Shown piece after piece: positions 35,534 to 46,891 of a stretch of DNA of 58,346 bases. Source of the stretch: Spongiibacteraceae bacterium. GTDB lineage: Bacteria > Pseudomonadota > Gammaproteobacteria > Pseudomonadales > Spongiibacteraceae. The translations under genes were made by a program, and so were the position numbers. Each line of letters opens with the position of its first letter. Position 1 is the stretch's first letter. The notes below the pieces were generated by a model. The model saw nothing but the letters and a program-made list of their open reading frames with translations. It ran no database searches and was not told the origin of the DNA. Location: contig PAKT01000027.1 of NCBI GenBank assembly GCA_002710725.1, forward strand, positions 1 to 58,346, written 5' to 3'.

Positions 35534-36643
35534 CTACGCAAAGGGCGAGGGCTCGAAAGCGCGCGCCTGGGCCCGCGCCACGGCCGGACAGTAGAGTTTG
35601 CCCTCACTTACACTGAGCCCCGCCGCCAAACCGACATCTGCCGCCAGCGCTTCGCGCCAACCGCCGTTCGCAATGGCACTGATATAGGGAAAGGTCGCCC
35701 GCGACAGGGCTGCGGTTGCCGTGCGCGGGACGGCGCCGGGAATATTGGCAACGCAGTAGTGAACGACACCCTCTTCTATATAGGTAGGCTGATCATGGGT
35801 TGTGGGCCGACTGCTTTCAAAACAACCGCCCTGATCAATCGCCACATCCACCAGCACCGAGCCTGACTTCATTCGTTTTAGATCTGCTCGCTTGATCAGT
35901 TTTGGGCTGGCATCACCCGGCACCAGCACGGCGCCGACAACCACCTCAACCTCCGGCAAGTGTTTCGCCAACACTGACTCACCCGAGGGCTCGACAGCGA
36001 ACACACCCTGCCACTCCGCCTGCAATTGCTTGCGACGGCCTTCGGCCGCCTCCAGCACCGTGACCGATGCGCCCATACCGGCCAGTATCCGGGCAGCATT
36101 GAGCCCGACAACACCACCGCCCAACACCAGCGCCCGGGCCGGAGCCACACCCGTGGCGCCCGCCAGCAATACACCCCGACCACCTGCATTTTTTTCCAGG
36201 CATCGCGCCGCCGCCTGCGCCGCAACCCGGCCGGCAATTTCACTCATGGGGAACAGCAGCGGCAGGCGACCTTCGGCGTCGCGCACCGTTTCGTAGGCAA
36301 TCGCGGTAACGCCGCTGGCAAGCAAGCGATCAACCAGAGAGGCGTCCGGTGCGAGATGCAGATAAGTGAACAGTACCTGCCCGGCCCGCAACAGTTCGCA
36401 CTCCCGAGGCTGGGGCTCTTTAACTTTGACAATCAGTTCAGCGCGCTTGAAAACAGGCTCGGCGCCATCCACCAGTTCAGCACCGGCGGACTGATAATTC
36501 TCGTCCTCAAAACCGCTGCCGACACCCGCACCGCGCTCCACCAGCACCTGATGCCCCGCCTTGCGCAGGCTCGTTACCTGCTCCGGCATAAGCGCAACCC
36601 GGTACTCCTGGGCCTTGATTTCTCTGGGCAGACCAATAATCAC
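35534..36643 (-). CDS. ald: Alanine dehydrogenase
   Basis: Ald interconverts L-alanine and pyruvate with NAD. The 369-residue protein begins with IIGLPREIKAQEYRVALMP, the substrate-binding KE-YRVA pattern of the Ald/transhydrogenase alpha family, has ARALVLGGGVVGLNAARIL as the NAD motif, and HYCVANIPGAVPRTATAALS near the C-terminus. Length is normal. The start is taken as GTG at 36643 because GGAGG lies 5 nt upstream. The GTG at 36655 would place that ribosome site inside the gene. Confidence 0.93.
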   Translation of the reverse strand: MIIGLPREIKAQEYRVALMPEQVTSLRKAGHQVLVERGAGVGSGFEDENYQSAGAELVDGAEPVFKRAELIVKVKEPQPRECELLRAGQVLFTYLHLAPDASLVDRLLASGVTAIAYETVRDAEGRLPLLFPMSEIAGRVAAQAAARCLEKNAGGRGVLLAGATGVAPARALVLGGGVVGLNAARILAGMGASVTVLEAAEGRRKQLQAEWQGVFAVEPSGESVLAKHLPEVEVVVGAVLVPGDASPKLIKRADLKRMKSGSVLVDVAIDQGGCFESSRPTTHDQPTYIEEGVVHYCVANIPGAVPRTATAALSRATFPYISAIANGGWREALAADVGLAAGLSVSEGKLYCPAVARAQARAFEPSPFA

Positions 36644-36724
36644 TGACACCTCCACATCGTTGACGCCTACTATTCAGTGTAGACGGGAAAGGGCAAAGCC
36701 GGACGAAAGGAGAAAGTGCAAATG

Positions 36725-37600
36725 CTATTTACGGGGAGGTCGTAACAGTAATAGCGGCGTTTCTTTTTTATACACGTGGTAGTCGAGGGAATCGCCCCAC
36801 TTCTCTTCAGCGCGCTTTTCCAGCAGCGGGATACCACTGACCTTTACCAGCAAAAACACCACAAACAAAGGCGATATCAGCGCCAGCCACTGCAGCCCCT
36901 CAAAAACCGGCATGGCGATCACCGCAATCCCTATCCACAGCAGGATCTCGCCAAAATAGTTGGGGTGCCGCGACCAGCGCCACAAACCGACACTCACAAA
37001 ACGGCCCTGGTTTTCAGGCTTACCATTAAAAGCCGACTTCTGATAATCGGCGATGGACTCAATGCAAAAGCCCGCCAGCCACATCAGCAAGCCGATATAG
37101 GCAAGCACCCCAAGCGGCGCCTGATGAGTACTGGTGATCGCAACCAGCGCCGCCAGCAAGGTAATAAACACCCAGGCGCCCTGCAGGGTCCAGGTCACCA
37201 GAAAGCGCGACCAGCGGGTTTTAATAACATCAAAACGTCCGTCCTTGCCCGCTTTCTTAACCCGGCGAAACAGGAACGTACCGAGTCGCAGTGCCCAGCA
37301 ACCAACCAGCGCCGCCACCAGCCATGCGCGGGCGTCCAGCGCGCCATCGGCCAGCAGCACCGCCAGAGCAACAACCACCAGATAGGTCAGGCTACCGGTC
37401 AGATCATAGTAATGCTCGGTCTGATAAATATAGGAAGGAATAAACACCAGCCACTGAACGCCCATCGCTATGGCCGCCAATACCACCAACAGTGGCCAGC
37501 CCGCCACCTTAGGCTCGCTACTACCCACGACATAGGCCAGCGCGAATACCAGCGCCAGACACACCACAATGACGACCAGCGCTCTGAGTACTGCTTTCAT
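36725..37600 (-). CDS. DUF1295 membrane protein (steroid 5-alpha-reductase-like C-terminus)
   Basis: A 291-residue integral membrane protein with six or seven hydrophobic segments. The C-terminal half carries LWRWSRHPNYFGEILLWIG near 205-225, the RHPNYxGE signature shared by DUF1295, steroid 5-alpha-reductases and isoprenylcysteine methyltransferases, where it binds the nucleotide cofactor. The substrate is unknown. Proximity to a steroid cluster is suggestive only, since DUF1295 proteins are widespread. ATG at 37600 has GAGAAG upstream. Confidence 0.85.
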   Translation of the reverse strand: MKAVLRALVVIVVCLALVFALAYVVGSSEPKVAGWPLLVVLAAIAMGVQWLVFIPSYIYQTEHYYDLTGSLTYLVVVALAVLLADGALDARAWLVAALVGCWALRLGTFLFRRVKKAGKDGRFDVIKTRWSRFLVTWTLQGAWVFITLLAALVAITSTHQAPLGVLAYIGLLMWLAGFCIESIADYQKSAFNGKPENQGRFVSVGLWRWSRHPNYFGEILLWIGIAVIAMPVFEGLQWLALISPLFVVFLLVKVSGIPLLEKRAEEKWGDSLDYHVYKKETPLLLLRPPRK

Positions 37601-37652
37601 AATGCTTCTCTCATTAAACCAACTGCCACCGCGACACCTCGCGAGGCCGGCA

Positions 37653-38270
37653 TTAGCCCGAGAATCGACGGACCCTGCGTTTTAATTCCGGCACCACTTC
37701 ACGCTCAAACCAAGGGTTTCGCCGCAGCCAGAGCTGGTTGCGCGGCGAAGGATGCGGCAGGGGCAGATAGAGAGGCCCGTAATCGGCAAAGTGCCGCACC
37801 GTTTCCGTCAGCGTTCTATACGGTTTTTCCAGATAATGCTTTTGCGCATACTGCCCGACCAGCAACACCAGCTCAATATGTGGCATAAGGGCCAGCACCT
37901 TGTCGTGCCACGCCGACGCGCACTCCGGGCGCGGCGGCAAATCACCGCTCTTGCCCTTGCCGGGATAACAAAAGCCCATGGGCACAATGGCGGTGAGCGA
38001 CTCATCGTAAAACTGCTCGCGCGACCAGCCCAGCCAATCCCGCAATCGATCACCGGACGGGTCATTCCACGGTATGCCGGTCTTGTGCACCCGGGTACCC
38101 GGTGCCTGCCCGACAATCAGCAGCCGGGCAGTGCTGCTGGCGCGGACCACCGGGTTAGGCCCGAGGGGCAACACTTCCTCGCAAAGGCGGCAGGCGCGCA
38201 CCTCGGCCAATAATTTATGCAGCTTATGGCCGCTATCACTGGCGATGACTTTCGCGTCTTGGTCAGCCAA
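37653..38270 (-). CDS. Uracil-DNA glycosylase superfamily protein
   Basis: A protein of about 205 residues with the UDG-superfamily blocks [27 protein letters not shown] (motif 1) and [19 protein letters not shown] (motif 2). Cysteines in CRLC near residues 27-30, in GFCYPG and in RPECASAW could bind an iron-sulfur cluster as in family 4/UdgX-like enzymes. The repair substrate is unclear. The start is assigned to TTG at 38270. No ATG precedes the conserved region, so the N-terminus is uncertain. It is divergent from gcvP. Confidence 0.82.
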   Translation of the reverse strand: MADQDAKVIASDSGHKLHKLLAEVRACRLCEEVLPLGPNPVVRASSTARLLIVGQAPGTRVHKTGIPWNDPSGDRLRDWLGWSREQFYDESLTAIVPMGFCYPGKGKSGDLPPRPECASAWHDKVLALMPHIELVLLVGQYAQKHYLEKPYRTLTETVRHFADYGPLYLPLPHPSPRNQLWLRRNPWFEREVVPELKRRVRRFSG

Positions 38271-38340
38271 GGAAAATCCGCCCCCAATATGCTTTAATAC
38301 GCGCCTTCAAACGACGCCCAAACCCGGAGATGTATCATCC

Positions 38341-41210
<2,870 letters not shown>

Positions 41211-41220
<10 letters not shown>

Positions 41221-41234
41221 GCGCCCATTTTCTT
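41211..41234 (+). terminator. Terminator of gcvP
   Basis: GGGCGC CTGA GCGCCC followed by ATTTTCTT. The stem includes the gcvP stop codon. Confidence 0.75.
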
Positions 41235-41377
41235 AACAAAGATTCACGCGCAAAGGCTAGGGAAAGCCGAAACCGCCTGCGACAATGGCACTTGATGGTG
41301 CAGACTCGCAGGCTTTCCCACCTCCTTATCTGGGTAATGCCTCTGTCTGCCAGAGAACGCCGACAAGGAGCCTTTCC

Positions 41378-41932
41378 ATGAGCGAACAGCAACCCACCAC
41401 CGAAAAGACACGTCGCGGCATTGAAGTTTTCCGCGCTGACGCCGGCGAACCCCTCTCCGAAACCCAGATGCCCATGGAAGGCATTGATGAAAGCGTCATG
41501 GCCGGCTTTGCCAAAGTCATGGAAGCCACCGGCGGCGACCCCGGTGGTGAAACCGTTCGCTGCCTGTTCAGAGAACCCAAAGAAAACGGCATGAGCCTCT
41601 GCCACGCGTGGTTTAAAAGCGGCTTTGTTCTGCCCCGCCACTCCCACAATGCCGATTGTATGTACTACATCATTGCCGGCGAGCTGAAACTGGGTAATCA
41701 AACACTGGGCAAAGGCGATGGTTTCTTTGTGCCTGCCGACGCACCCTACAGCTATGAAGCGGGCCCTGAGGGCGTCGAAGTGCTGGAATTTCGCAACGCC
41801 ACCCAATTCAACATCGAATTCAAGAACAACAGCGAAAGCCACTGGGATCGGGTTGCGAAGTCCTATGGCGACAGCGCAGAGCGCTGGGCCGAAGAAACCG
41901 TTCCACCCTCGGGCAAGCTGGTCCACCTGTAA
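41378..41932 (+). CDS. Cupin-domain protein
   Basis: A 184-residue single-domain cupin. The first motif is LPRHSHNADCMYYIIAGELKLG, and the second is GDGFFVPADAPYSYEAGPEG. Two histidines in HSH plus downstream residues can bind a metal. Members include dioxygenases, isomerases and sugar-binding proteins, and I cannot choose. ATG at 41378 has AAGGAG seven bases upstream. It is followed by a hairpin and an SDR gene on the same strand. Confidence 0.8.
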   Translation: MSEQQPTTEKTRRGIEVFRADAGEPLSETQMPMEGIDESVMAGFAKVMEATGGDPGGETVRCLFREPKENGMSLCHAWFKSGFVLPRHSHNADCMYYIIAGELKLGNQTLGKGDGFFVPADAPYSYEAGPEGVEVLEFRNATQFNIEFKNNSESHWDRVAKSYGDSAERWAEETVPPSGKLVHL

Positions 41933-41940
41933 GCCATCGC

Positions 41941-41962
41941 GAGCGCCCACTTCAGGGCGCTC
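41941..41962 (+). terminator. Hairpin after the cupin gene
   Basis: GAGCGCCC ACTTCA GGGCGCTC is a perfect 8-bp stem 8 bp after the cupin stop, followed by TGATTCACC. The weak T-tract suggests partial termination. Confidence 0.5.
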
Positions 41963-41992
41963 TGATTCACCCAACATAAAGCGAAAACAAAC

Positions 41993-42814
41993 ATGCGCAA
42001 AGCAGACGATCTGGTTCAACGCTACGGCCCTTGGGCCATGGTACTGGGCGCCTCCGAAGGCGTCGGCTCCGCCTTTGTCGAAATGCTCGCCGCGCAGGGC
42101 CTGAACGTTCTCCTGATATCTCGGCGCCAGCAGGTGATCGATGAAGTCGCCGCAAAGGCAGAAAGCGACTTTGGCATTCAAACCCGAACGCTGGCGCTCG
42201 ATCTGTTTGCGCCGGATGCAATGGAACAACTGATTGCAGCCACCGCCGATCTGGACGTTGGTTTTTTGGTTAACTGCGCCGGCGGCGATGCACATTACGG
42301 CGATTTTCTGGACCGTGACCTGAATAGTGACGAGGCATTGCTGTTCCGCAATTGCACCCTGCTGATGCGCGTGTGCCACCACTATGGCAAACAGATGGTC
42401 GAACGCGGCCGAGGCGGCATTGTCATTATGAGCTCAGGTGCCGCTGTCGCCGGTGCGCCCGGCCTCGCAACCTACGCAGGCACCAAAGCCTTTGATCTGC
42501 TGTTTGCGGAAGCGCTCTGGGGAGAACTGAAGCCCCAAGGCGTGGATGTGCTTTGTGTGATGCTGGCAGATACCGACACCCCAACGCTGCGCCATCAGAT
42601 GCTGATTCGAGGAAAAATCGCCAGCATGGACGAAGCGCCTAAAGGTGCCACCCCCTCATCGTTTGTTGCCGAAGAAGCCTTGCGCTACATCGAAAAGGGA
42701 CCTACGCGAATAATTTCGCGCAAGCTGCGGATAGGAAGTCGGATTATGGGCGTGATGGGGCGCAATTCAGCGGTGGCGGTGATGACTGCTGCGGCGAAGA
42801 AGATTATGGGGTAA
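41993..42814 (+). CDS. Short-chain dehydrogenase/reductase
   Basis: A 273-residue SDR with a variant cofactor loop VLGASEGVGSAFVEMLAAQG, NCAGG in place of the usual NNAG, and an active site of MSSGAAVAGAPG with YAGTKAF. The C-terminal tail (RKLRIGSRIMGVMGRNSAVAVMTAAAKKIMG) is basic and amphipathic, as in several lipid or steroid SDRs of the HSD17B12-like type. Substrate unknown. It lies 60 bp after the cupin gene. Confidence 0.8.
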   Translation: MRKADDLVQRYGPWAMVLGASEGVGSAFVEMLAAQGLNVLLISRRQQVIDEVAAKAESDFGIQTRTLALDLFAPDAMEQLIAATADLDVGFLVNCAGGDAHYGDFLDRDLNSDEALLFRNCTLLMRVCHHYGKQMVERGRGGIVIMSSGAAVAGAPGLATYAGTKAFDLLFAEALWGELKPQGVDVLCVMLADTDTPTLRHQMLIRGKIASMDEAPKGATPSSFVAEEALRYIEKGPTRIISRKLRIGSRIMGVMGRNSAVAVMTAAAKKIMG

Positions 42815-43068
42815 AGCCCAGCTCCCCGCTAGATAACTGAATCTACCTTCACAGCGAGTAATTCGTGCTGTGGAATGGGTCGCCGCGTGGCTATACTAAC
42901 CGAGCAGGTTGAGAATGAATGATACCCCTCAATTCATTTTGGCGACTTTGACAGAATGAGCCGACGAGCATCGCCGCATTTGGCCTAGGTTTCATCAAGC
43001 AGGGAAAACCGACCCAAAATATCTACAACCGGTTCAATCGCACCTTTAGGAAGGTGTAGTAATTCGGG

Positions 43069-43701
43069 CTACTCCAACTCCACCTCCCATAACTCCCCCT
43101 CCGACTGCTGCCAAACATACCGCTGCAACAAACCCTCTTCAGTAAGCTCATACCGCGCCCCGTCATCATACTCACCACCACGATAGTGGTACGCGCCATC
43201 AGGCAGGCGCTCAACCGTTCGCTCACTTAACAATGGTCGAAACAAACTGTCGCGCTGTTCAGGGGTTTTAATGGACGGCACCAACACCTGACTGCAGCCA
43301 CCGTTTGCCACAATCGCCCGCAGCGTGTCACCGCTGAACACCCGCATCAGGGGGAAGAAGCAGGTCGGTTGATCAAACAGTTCTTGCTGCGGCCTGTCGC
43401 CTTCGAGATTCCAGCGGACTCCGTTGCCCTGTAAGGCGTAATTGGCGGAACAGCATCCGGCCGCGCTTTCCCAATAAAAGGATGCAAACTCTACACCCTC
43501 TTTGCCCCACGTTTTCACACCCAACACAAAACTATGGCCATCGCTTCGCAGGGTCCGCGTGACTGTATTGTCGCCAAGTTGGTAGCGCACCCAGGGTTCA
43601 CGTACGTCAGTCTGCTTTGCGTTGAGCAGATAGTGGTAGGTACCGTCCGCCAGCACCCGCTCCTCGGGGTGCAGGGGAAAGATCTCCTCCAGCGCTCTCA
43701 C
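43069..43701 (-). CDS. Uncharacterised protein with an internal duplication
   Basis: A 210-residue soluble protein that I do not recognise. It contains a repeated motif: ERVLADGTYHYLLN near residue 14 and ERLPDGAYHYRGG near 165, each followed by a RYxL segment and an RT/RY-containing strand, suggesting two related beta-domains. Several cysteines (AAGCCS near 83, PTCFF, GGCS) are present. GTG start at 43701 overlaps the stop of the VOC gene by four bases, so the two are coupled and probably act together. Confidence 0.65.
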   Translation of the reverse strand: MRALEEIFPLHPEERVLADGTYHYLLNAKQTDVREPWVRYQLGDNTVTRTLRSDGHSFVLGVKTWGKEGVEFASFYWESAAGCCSANYALQGNGVRWNLEGDRPQQELFDQPTCFFPLMRVFSGDTLRAIVANGGCSQVLVPSIKTPEQRDSLFRPLLSERTVERLPDGAYHYRGGEYDDGARYELTEEGLLQRYVWQQSEGELWEVELE

Positions 43702-44165
43702 TGGCCATACACCTCTACCAGCTCAATCAGCATATCGCCGGTATCCGAGGGGTTCAGATAGGCGATTCGGGTGCGCCCGGTATCCACAACCCCATCGGGT
43801 GTGACGTGGCCCGGACGGATGCCCTGCTCAGCTAATACCGCCAGTGCGCCATCAATATCGTTCACCACATAGGCCACATGGTTGATGCCCCCAGCGCCGC
43901 TGGCCGCTGAATGCAGAATTGCTTTCATATCGTCACTGATCGGCTCTATCAGCTCGAACTCAACGCCACCGACGTCCAGCAGCCCAAAGCGGGCCGGGGC
44001 CTCCTGCCCAAAGGGCGGAAGAATCGTAATGTCGCCGTCCGTCAGGCCATAGATACGGCGAAAGTCCGCTACGCTGGCCTTGAGATCGTCGACAATATGC
44101 CCGACGTGGCGCAGGCCAACAATGAAATCCTTCAGCGCTGTTTTTGTCTTATTTTCCATCGCCAC
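43698..44165 (-). CDS. VOC-family protein, methylmalonyl-CoA-epimerase-like
   Basis: A 155-residue protein with paired beta-alpha-beta-beta-beta modules: GLRHVGHIVDDLKASVADF at the start and GINHVAYVVNDIDGALAVL in the second half, each giving a metal-binding His, with VEFELIEPI and MLIELVEVY giving Glu ligands. The pattern is close to methylmalonyl-CoA epimerase but also to lyases and dioxygenases. GTG at 44165 is chosen because GGGAG lies 7 nt upstream. An ATG two codons later is possible. Divergent from the epimerase-like gene across a palindromic operator region. Confidence 0.82.
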   Translation of the reverse strand: MAMENKTKTALKDFIVGLRHVGHIVDDLKASVADFRRIYGLTDGDITILPPFGQEAPARFGLLDVGGVEFELIEPISDDMKAILHSAASGAGGINHVAYVVNDIDGALAVLAEQGIRPGHVTPDGVVDTGRTRIAYLNPSDTGDMLIELVEVYGQ

Positions 44166-44182
44166 AGCTTGACTCCCTCACA

Positions 44183-44213
44183 GTTATATGTACTATTGAT
44201 ATAACATTATATC
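44183..44213. promoter_or_regulatory. AT-rich palindromic operator between divergent genes
   Basis: GATATAA CA TTATATC at 44198-44213 is a perfect 7-bp inverted repeat. GTTATAT at 44183-44189 and ATATAAC at 44199-44205 form a second overlapping one. It lies between the VOC and epimerase-like genes in otherwise GC-rich DNA, in position to control both. Confidence 0.6.
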
Positions 44214-44253
44214 TGAAAACACCAGCCAACGGCATCCACCAATAAGGACAAGC

Positions 44254-45108
44254 ATGAAAGTACTGATTCTCGGCATGGGCCACGCGGGCAAAGCCATCGC
44301 CCAGCGCTTGCGCGCCAGCGGTCACCAGATTGTGGGCACAACCACCACCCCCGGTAAAGTTGACGAGTTGAAAACGCTCGCCGACGAAGTAGCAGTACTC
44401 AAGGGCAGCGAGACCGAAAAGGTGATTGCTGCGGCTCAAGCTTGTGATGCAATCATTGCCACAGTCGCGCCCAACGTCAAAAACACCCGCACCAAGGAAG
44501 AGCGCGAGAGCCAGTACCACGAGGTGCTGGAAAAATCCCTGGCCAGCGCCGCCAAGGCTTGCGAGCGCGTGATCTTTCTGTCGTCCTTCTCTGTCTATGG
44601 CGACGGCGGCGAAGGTACAGACCCCATCACCGAAGAAACACCCACCAGCAATCACGAAGAACCTTCGTCCAAGTATTATCAAGCCGCCGAGCGCAATGCG
44701 CTGAGTGTCAGTGGCGGTTGCGTGCTGCGTCTGCCCGATATTCACGGCGCGCCCGGCGATATGACCTTTACCCAGCGAGTAAAACTGGCACACGACTATT
44801 TCGGTGGCAAGGCGCTCTTCGGCGCCGCTGCACCGCTGTACACCATCCATTTTGAAGATGTTGTAAACGCTGCCGTGCACGCGCTGGAGAACAATCTCAC
44901 CGGCATCTACAACGTGTGCGACAACAACAACCTGCCGGCGACCAACCAGGAAGTCTTTGATGCGATTTGCGACAAAGAAGGTTGGAGCCGCCTGGAATTC
45001 CTGAATCAGATCAAGGCGCCCAACCGCAAGATATCGGCCGCAAAGCTCTACGCTACCGGCTATCGAGTGCAACATGAAGACCCTAACGCCGCGCTGGCAG
45101 GAGGTTGA
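44254..45108 (+). CDS. NAD(P)-dependent epimerase/dehydratase-like protein
   Basis: A 284-residue extended-SDR/NAD(P)-binding protein starting MKVLILGMGHAGKAIAQRL, with the variant dinucleotide loop GxGxAGxA. SSFSVYGDGGEG and KYYQAAERNAL supply the Tyr and a nearby Lys-like region. The usual YxxxK is replaced by YYQAAE, so catalysis may differ or the protein may only bind nucleotide. First gene of an apparent operon leading to an SDR and the RCCR-like gene. Its stop lies 2 bp before the next ATG. Confidence 0.8.
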   Translation: MKVLILGMGHAGKAIAQRLRASGHQIVGTTTTPGKVDELKTLADEVAVLKGSETEKVIAAAQACDAIIATVAPNVKNTRTKEERESQYHEVLEKSLASAAKACERVIFLSSFSVYGDGGEGTDPITEETPTSNHEEPSSKYYQAAERNALSVSGGCVLRLPDIHGAPGDMTFTQRVKLAHDYFGGKALFGAAAPLYTIHFEDVVNAAVHALENNLTGIYNVCDNNNLPATNQEVFDAICDKEGWSRLEFLNQIKAPNRKISAAKLYATGYRVQHEDPNAALAGG

Positions 45109-45110
45109 CC

Positions 45111-45908
45111 ATGGCCAACGTTGTCATTACCGGCAGCACAAAGGGCATCGGCCGCGGCCTTGCCACCGAATTTGCCCGGCTTGGACACAATGTAATGATT
45201 GCCGGTCGTAGCCAGCAGGCGATTGATGAGGCCATTGCCAACATCGGATCGCAGCCAGGAAAAGTCAGCGGCCGCCCCTGTGAAGTCTCACAGAAAGAAC
45301 AGGTACAGGCACTGTGGGATGCGGCGGCAGAGGAATTTGGCAGCATTGATATCTGGATCAACAACGCCGGTCTGGCGCGCACCGTTTGGCCGATTCTGGA
45401 AACGCCTGACGAAGAGATTCAGGCGATGGTGACCACCAACATGTTTGGCACCATTTTCGGCTCCAAGGTGGCTGTCAGTGGCATGAAGGCCCAGGGGCAC
45501 GGCAAGCTATTCAATATGCTCGGCGGCGGCAGTGATGGCGAATTCTTCCCCGGCATTGGTATTTACGGCACCACCAAGCGGGGCCTGAATTACTTTACCG
45601 ACGCATTGATCAAAGAAAACAAGGATACGCCGCTGGTCATCGGCAAAATCCGCCCCGGCATGGTGATAACCGAAGCTGTGGTGCGCGAGGCCAAAGCTGA
45701 TCTTGAGAACTTCAACAAAAACCGCAAGACCATGAATAACCTCTGTGACACCGTCGATACCGTGTCGCCCTATCTGGTCGAGCAGATTCTCAAAACTGAA
45801 AAATCCGGCACCAAAATCCGCTGGCTCACCGGCGGCAAGATTGCCAAGCGCATGATGTTAAGCCGCTTTCGCAACCAGCCTGACAAATTCGAGGCCTTCG
45901 GCCTGTAA
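45111..45908 (+). CDS. Short-chain dehydrogenase/reductase
   Basis: A 265-residue classical SDR: VVITGSTKGIGRGLATEF, NNAGLA, and YGTTKRGLNYF as the YxxxK site. LGGGSDGEFFPGIGIYG provides the active-site serine region. The overall pattern resembles chlorophyll b reductase-like SDRs, but also many others. ATG at 45111 has GGAGG six bases upstream inside the preceding gene's end. Second gene of the apparent operon with the RCCR-like gene. Confidence 0.83.
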   Translation: MANVVITGSTKGIGRGLATEFARLGHNVMIAGRSQQAIDEAIANIGSQPGKVSGRPCEVSQKEQVQALWDAAAEEFGSIDIWINNAGLARTVWPILETPDEEIQAMVTTNMFGTIFGSKVAVSGMKAQGHGKLFNMLGGGSDGEFFPGIGIYGTTKRGLNYFTDALIKENKDTPLVIGKIRPGMVITEAVVREAKADLENFNKNRKTMNNLCDTVDTVSPYLVEQILKTEKSGTKIRWLTGGKIAKRMMLSRFRNQPDKFEAFGL

Positions 45909-45939
45909 CAAAATAAACGACGATAAAGAGGAAGTACCC

Positions 45940-46770
45940 TTGAACGCGAATACCGCAAAAACCGCCGACACCAAAACCATTGACCAGTTTCTGGCGGAAA
46001 ACCCGAATGTCGACGTCAGTAAGGCCTGGGAACGCAGCTGGAATATCCTGACGGATATTAAAGACAAAATCGCCGCCCGCTTTCCCAACATTGCCCTCGA
46101 CCCGACCTGCGAAGGCCGTGAATACTACACCTCGCCTAATGGCGAATTCGAGGGATCTTACAAATCATGGACTGGCGAAGGCGTGGAATGGCTGGTCAGC
46201 TCCTGGCTTGGCAACCGCAAAGCCAGCATCCTGGATATGAATGCCACAGCCTTTCTCGGGCAGGAAACCGACGTACCGCACTTTATTATGGTATTCGGCA
46301 CTATTCCGAAACTGTTCTTCTATTTTGATCTGGTACCCAGAAAAGACCTGCGCACCAACCCGGGGTATCTGGAAAAGTACTACGGTGGCGAAGCCAACGA
46401 GGATTTCCTCGCCCTGCGCGGTCACGAAGACTTTCAGTGGTCCGTCAGCCACGGCACCTATATGCGCGCCCTGCTTTCACCCTCCGCATTGAGCCTGAGC
46501 GCCGACTTGAACGACGCCAATATCGACGTGTTGGAAGAATACGCCTACAAATTCCTGAATCGCTGGCTGGGCTGGCTCGATAACGCCACACCCACCCCCG
46601 AAAGCGAGCGAGTGGCCCAGCAGCAATACGACCACACGGTGCGCCGTCTGGGTTACGAGCTTGACCCAATGAACAAACTGGCCGCCCAGGTGTTCGGGGA
46701 AGATCAGGTTGAGCGCATGATTCAGATGCGGCTTGGCGACGAGCAAATGAAGAAGACTCGCAAATACTAA
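45940..46770 (+). CDS. Red chlorophyll catabolite reductase (RCCR)-like protein
   Basis: This 276-residue protein is homologous to plant RCC reductase, the ferredoxin-dependent bilin-reductase-type enzyme of chlorophyll breakdown. Against Arabidopsis RCCR (from memory) it keeps SPNGEFEGS (NPNGSAEAS), SSWLGN (GSWIHC), the block at 129-148 (FDL-PRKDL--NPGYLEKYY), YMRALLSPSALSL (FVRSAFSPTASML), and a C-terminal VRRLGYELD...VFGED matching RR...EDDLD...FGEE. Of the two carboxylates reported for the plant enzyme, an Asp counterpart is plausible but the Glu appears replaced. No transit peptide. Start is TTG at 45940 after GAGGAAG. Third gene of an operon with two dinucleotide-binding enzymes. A linear tetrapyrrole substrate is inference. 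Confidence 0.8.
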   Translation: MNANTAKTADTKTIDQFLAENPNVDVSKAWERSWNILTDIKDKIAARFPNIALDPTCEGREYYTSPNGEFEGSYKSWTGEGVEWLVSSWLGNRKASILDMNATAFLGQETDVPHFIMVFGTIPKLFFYFDLVPRKDLRTNPGYLEKYYGGEANEDFLALRGHEDFQWSVSHGTYMRALLSPSALSLSADLNDANIDVLEEYAYKFLNRWLGWLDNATPTPESERVAQQQYDHTVRRLGYELDPMNKLAAQVFGEDQVERMIQMRLGDEQMKKTRKY

Positions 46771-46776
46771 AACCTG

Positions 46777-46874
46777 CCCTCACCCTGACCCTCTCCCTGA
46801 GGGAGAGGGGACGCCAGAAGCTAGTTCGGAGCAATGGCTGCTCCCTCTCCTTTGGGAGAGGGTTGGGGTGAGGG
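46777..46874. repeat. Complete CCCTCACCC/GGGTGAGGG element
   Basis: A 98-bp double-hairpin copy directly after the RCCR-like stop: left CCCTCACCCTGACCCTCTCC, right GGGTTGGGGTGAGGG. It lies before the MFS gene. Confidence 0.9.
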
Positions 46875-46891
46875 GCAAAGGAATTCTATTC

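Noticed and set aside
38074-38340. 89-residue N-terminal extension of gcvP
   Set aside because: It overlaps the divergent UDG-like gene, while the ATG at 38341 starts exactly where P-proteins begin.
42815-43068. Possible gene remnant in the gap after the SDR gene
   Set aside because: Short open stretches are interrupted by stops and match nothing I recognise.
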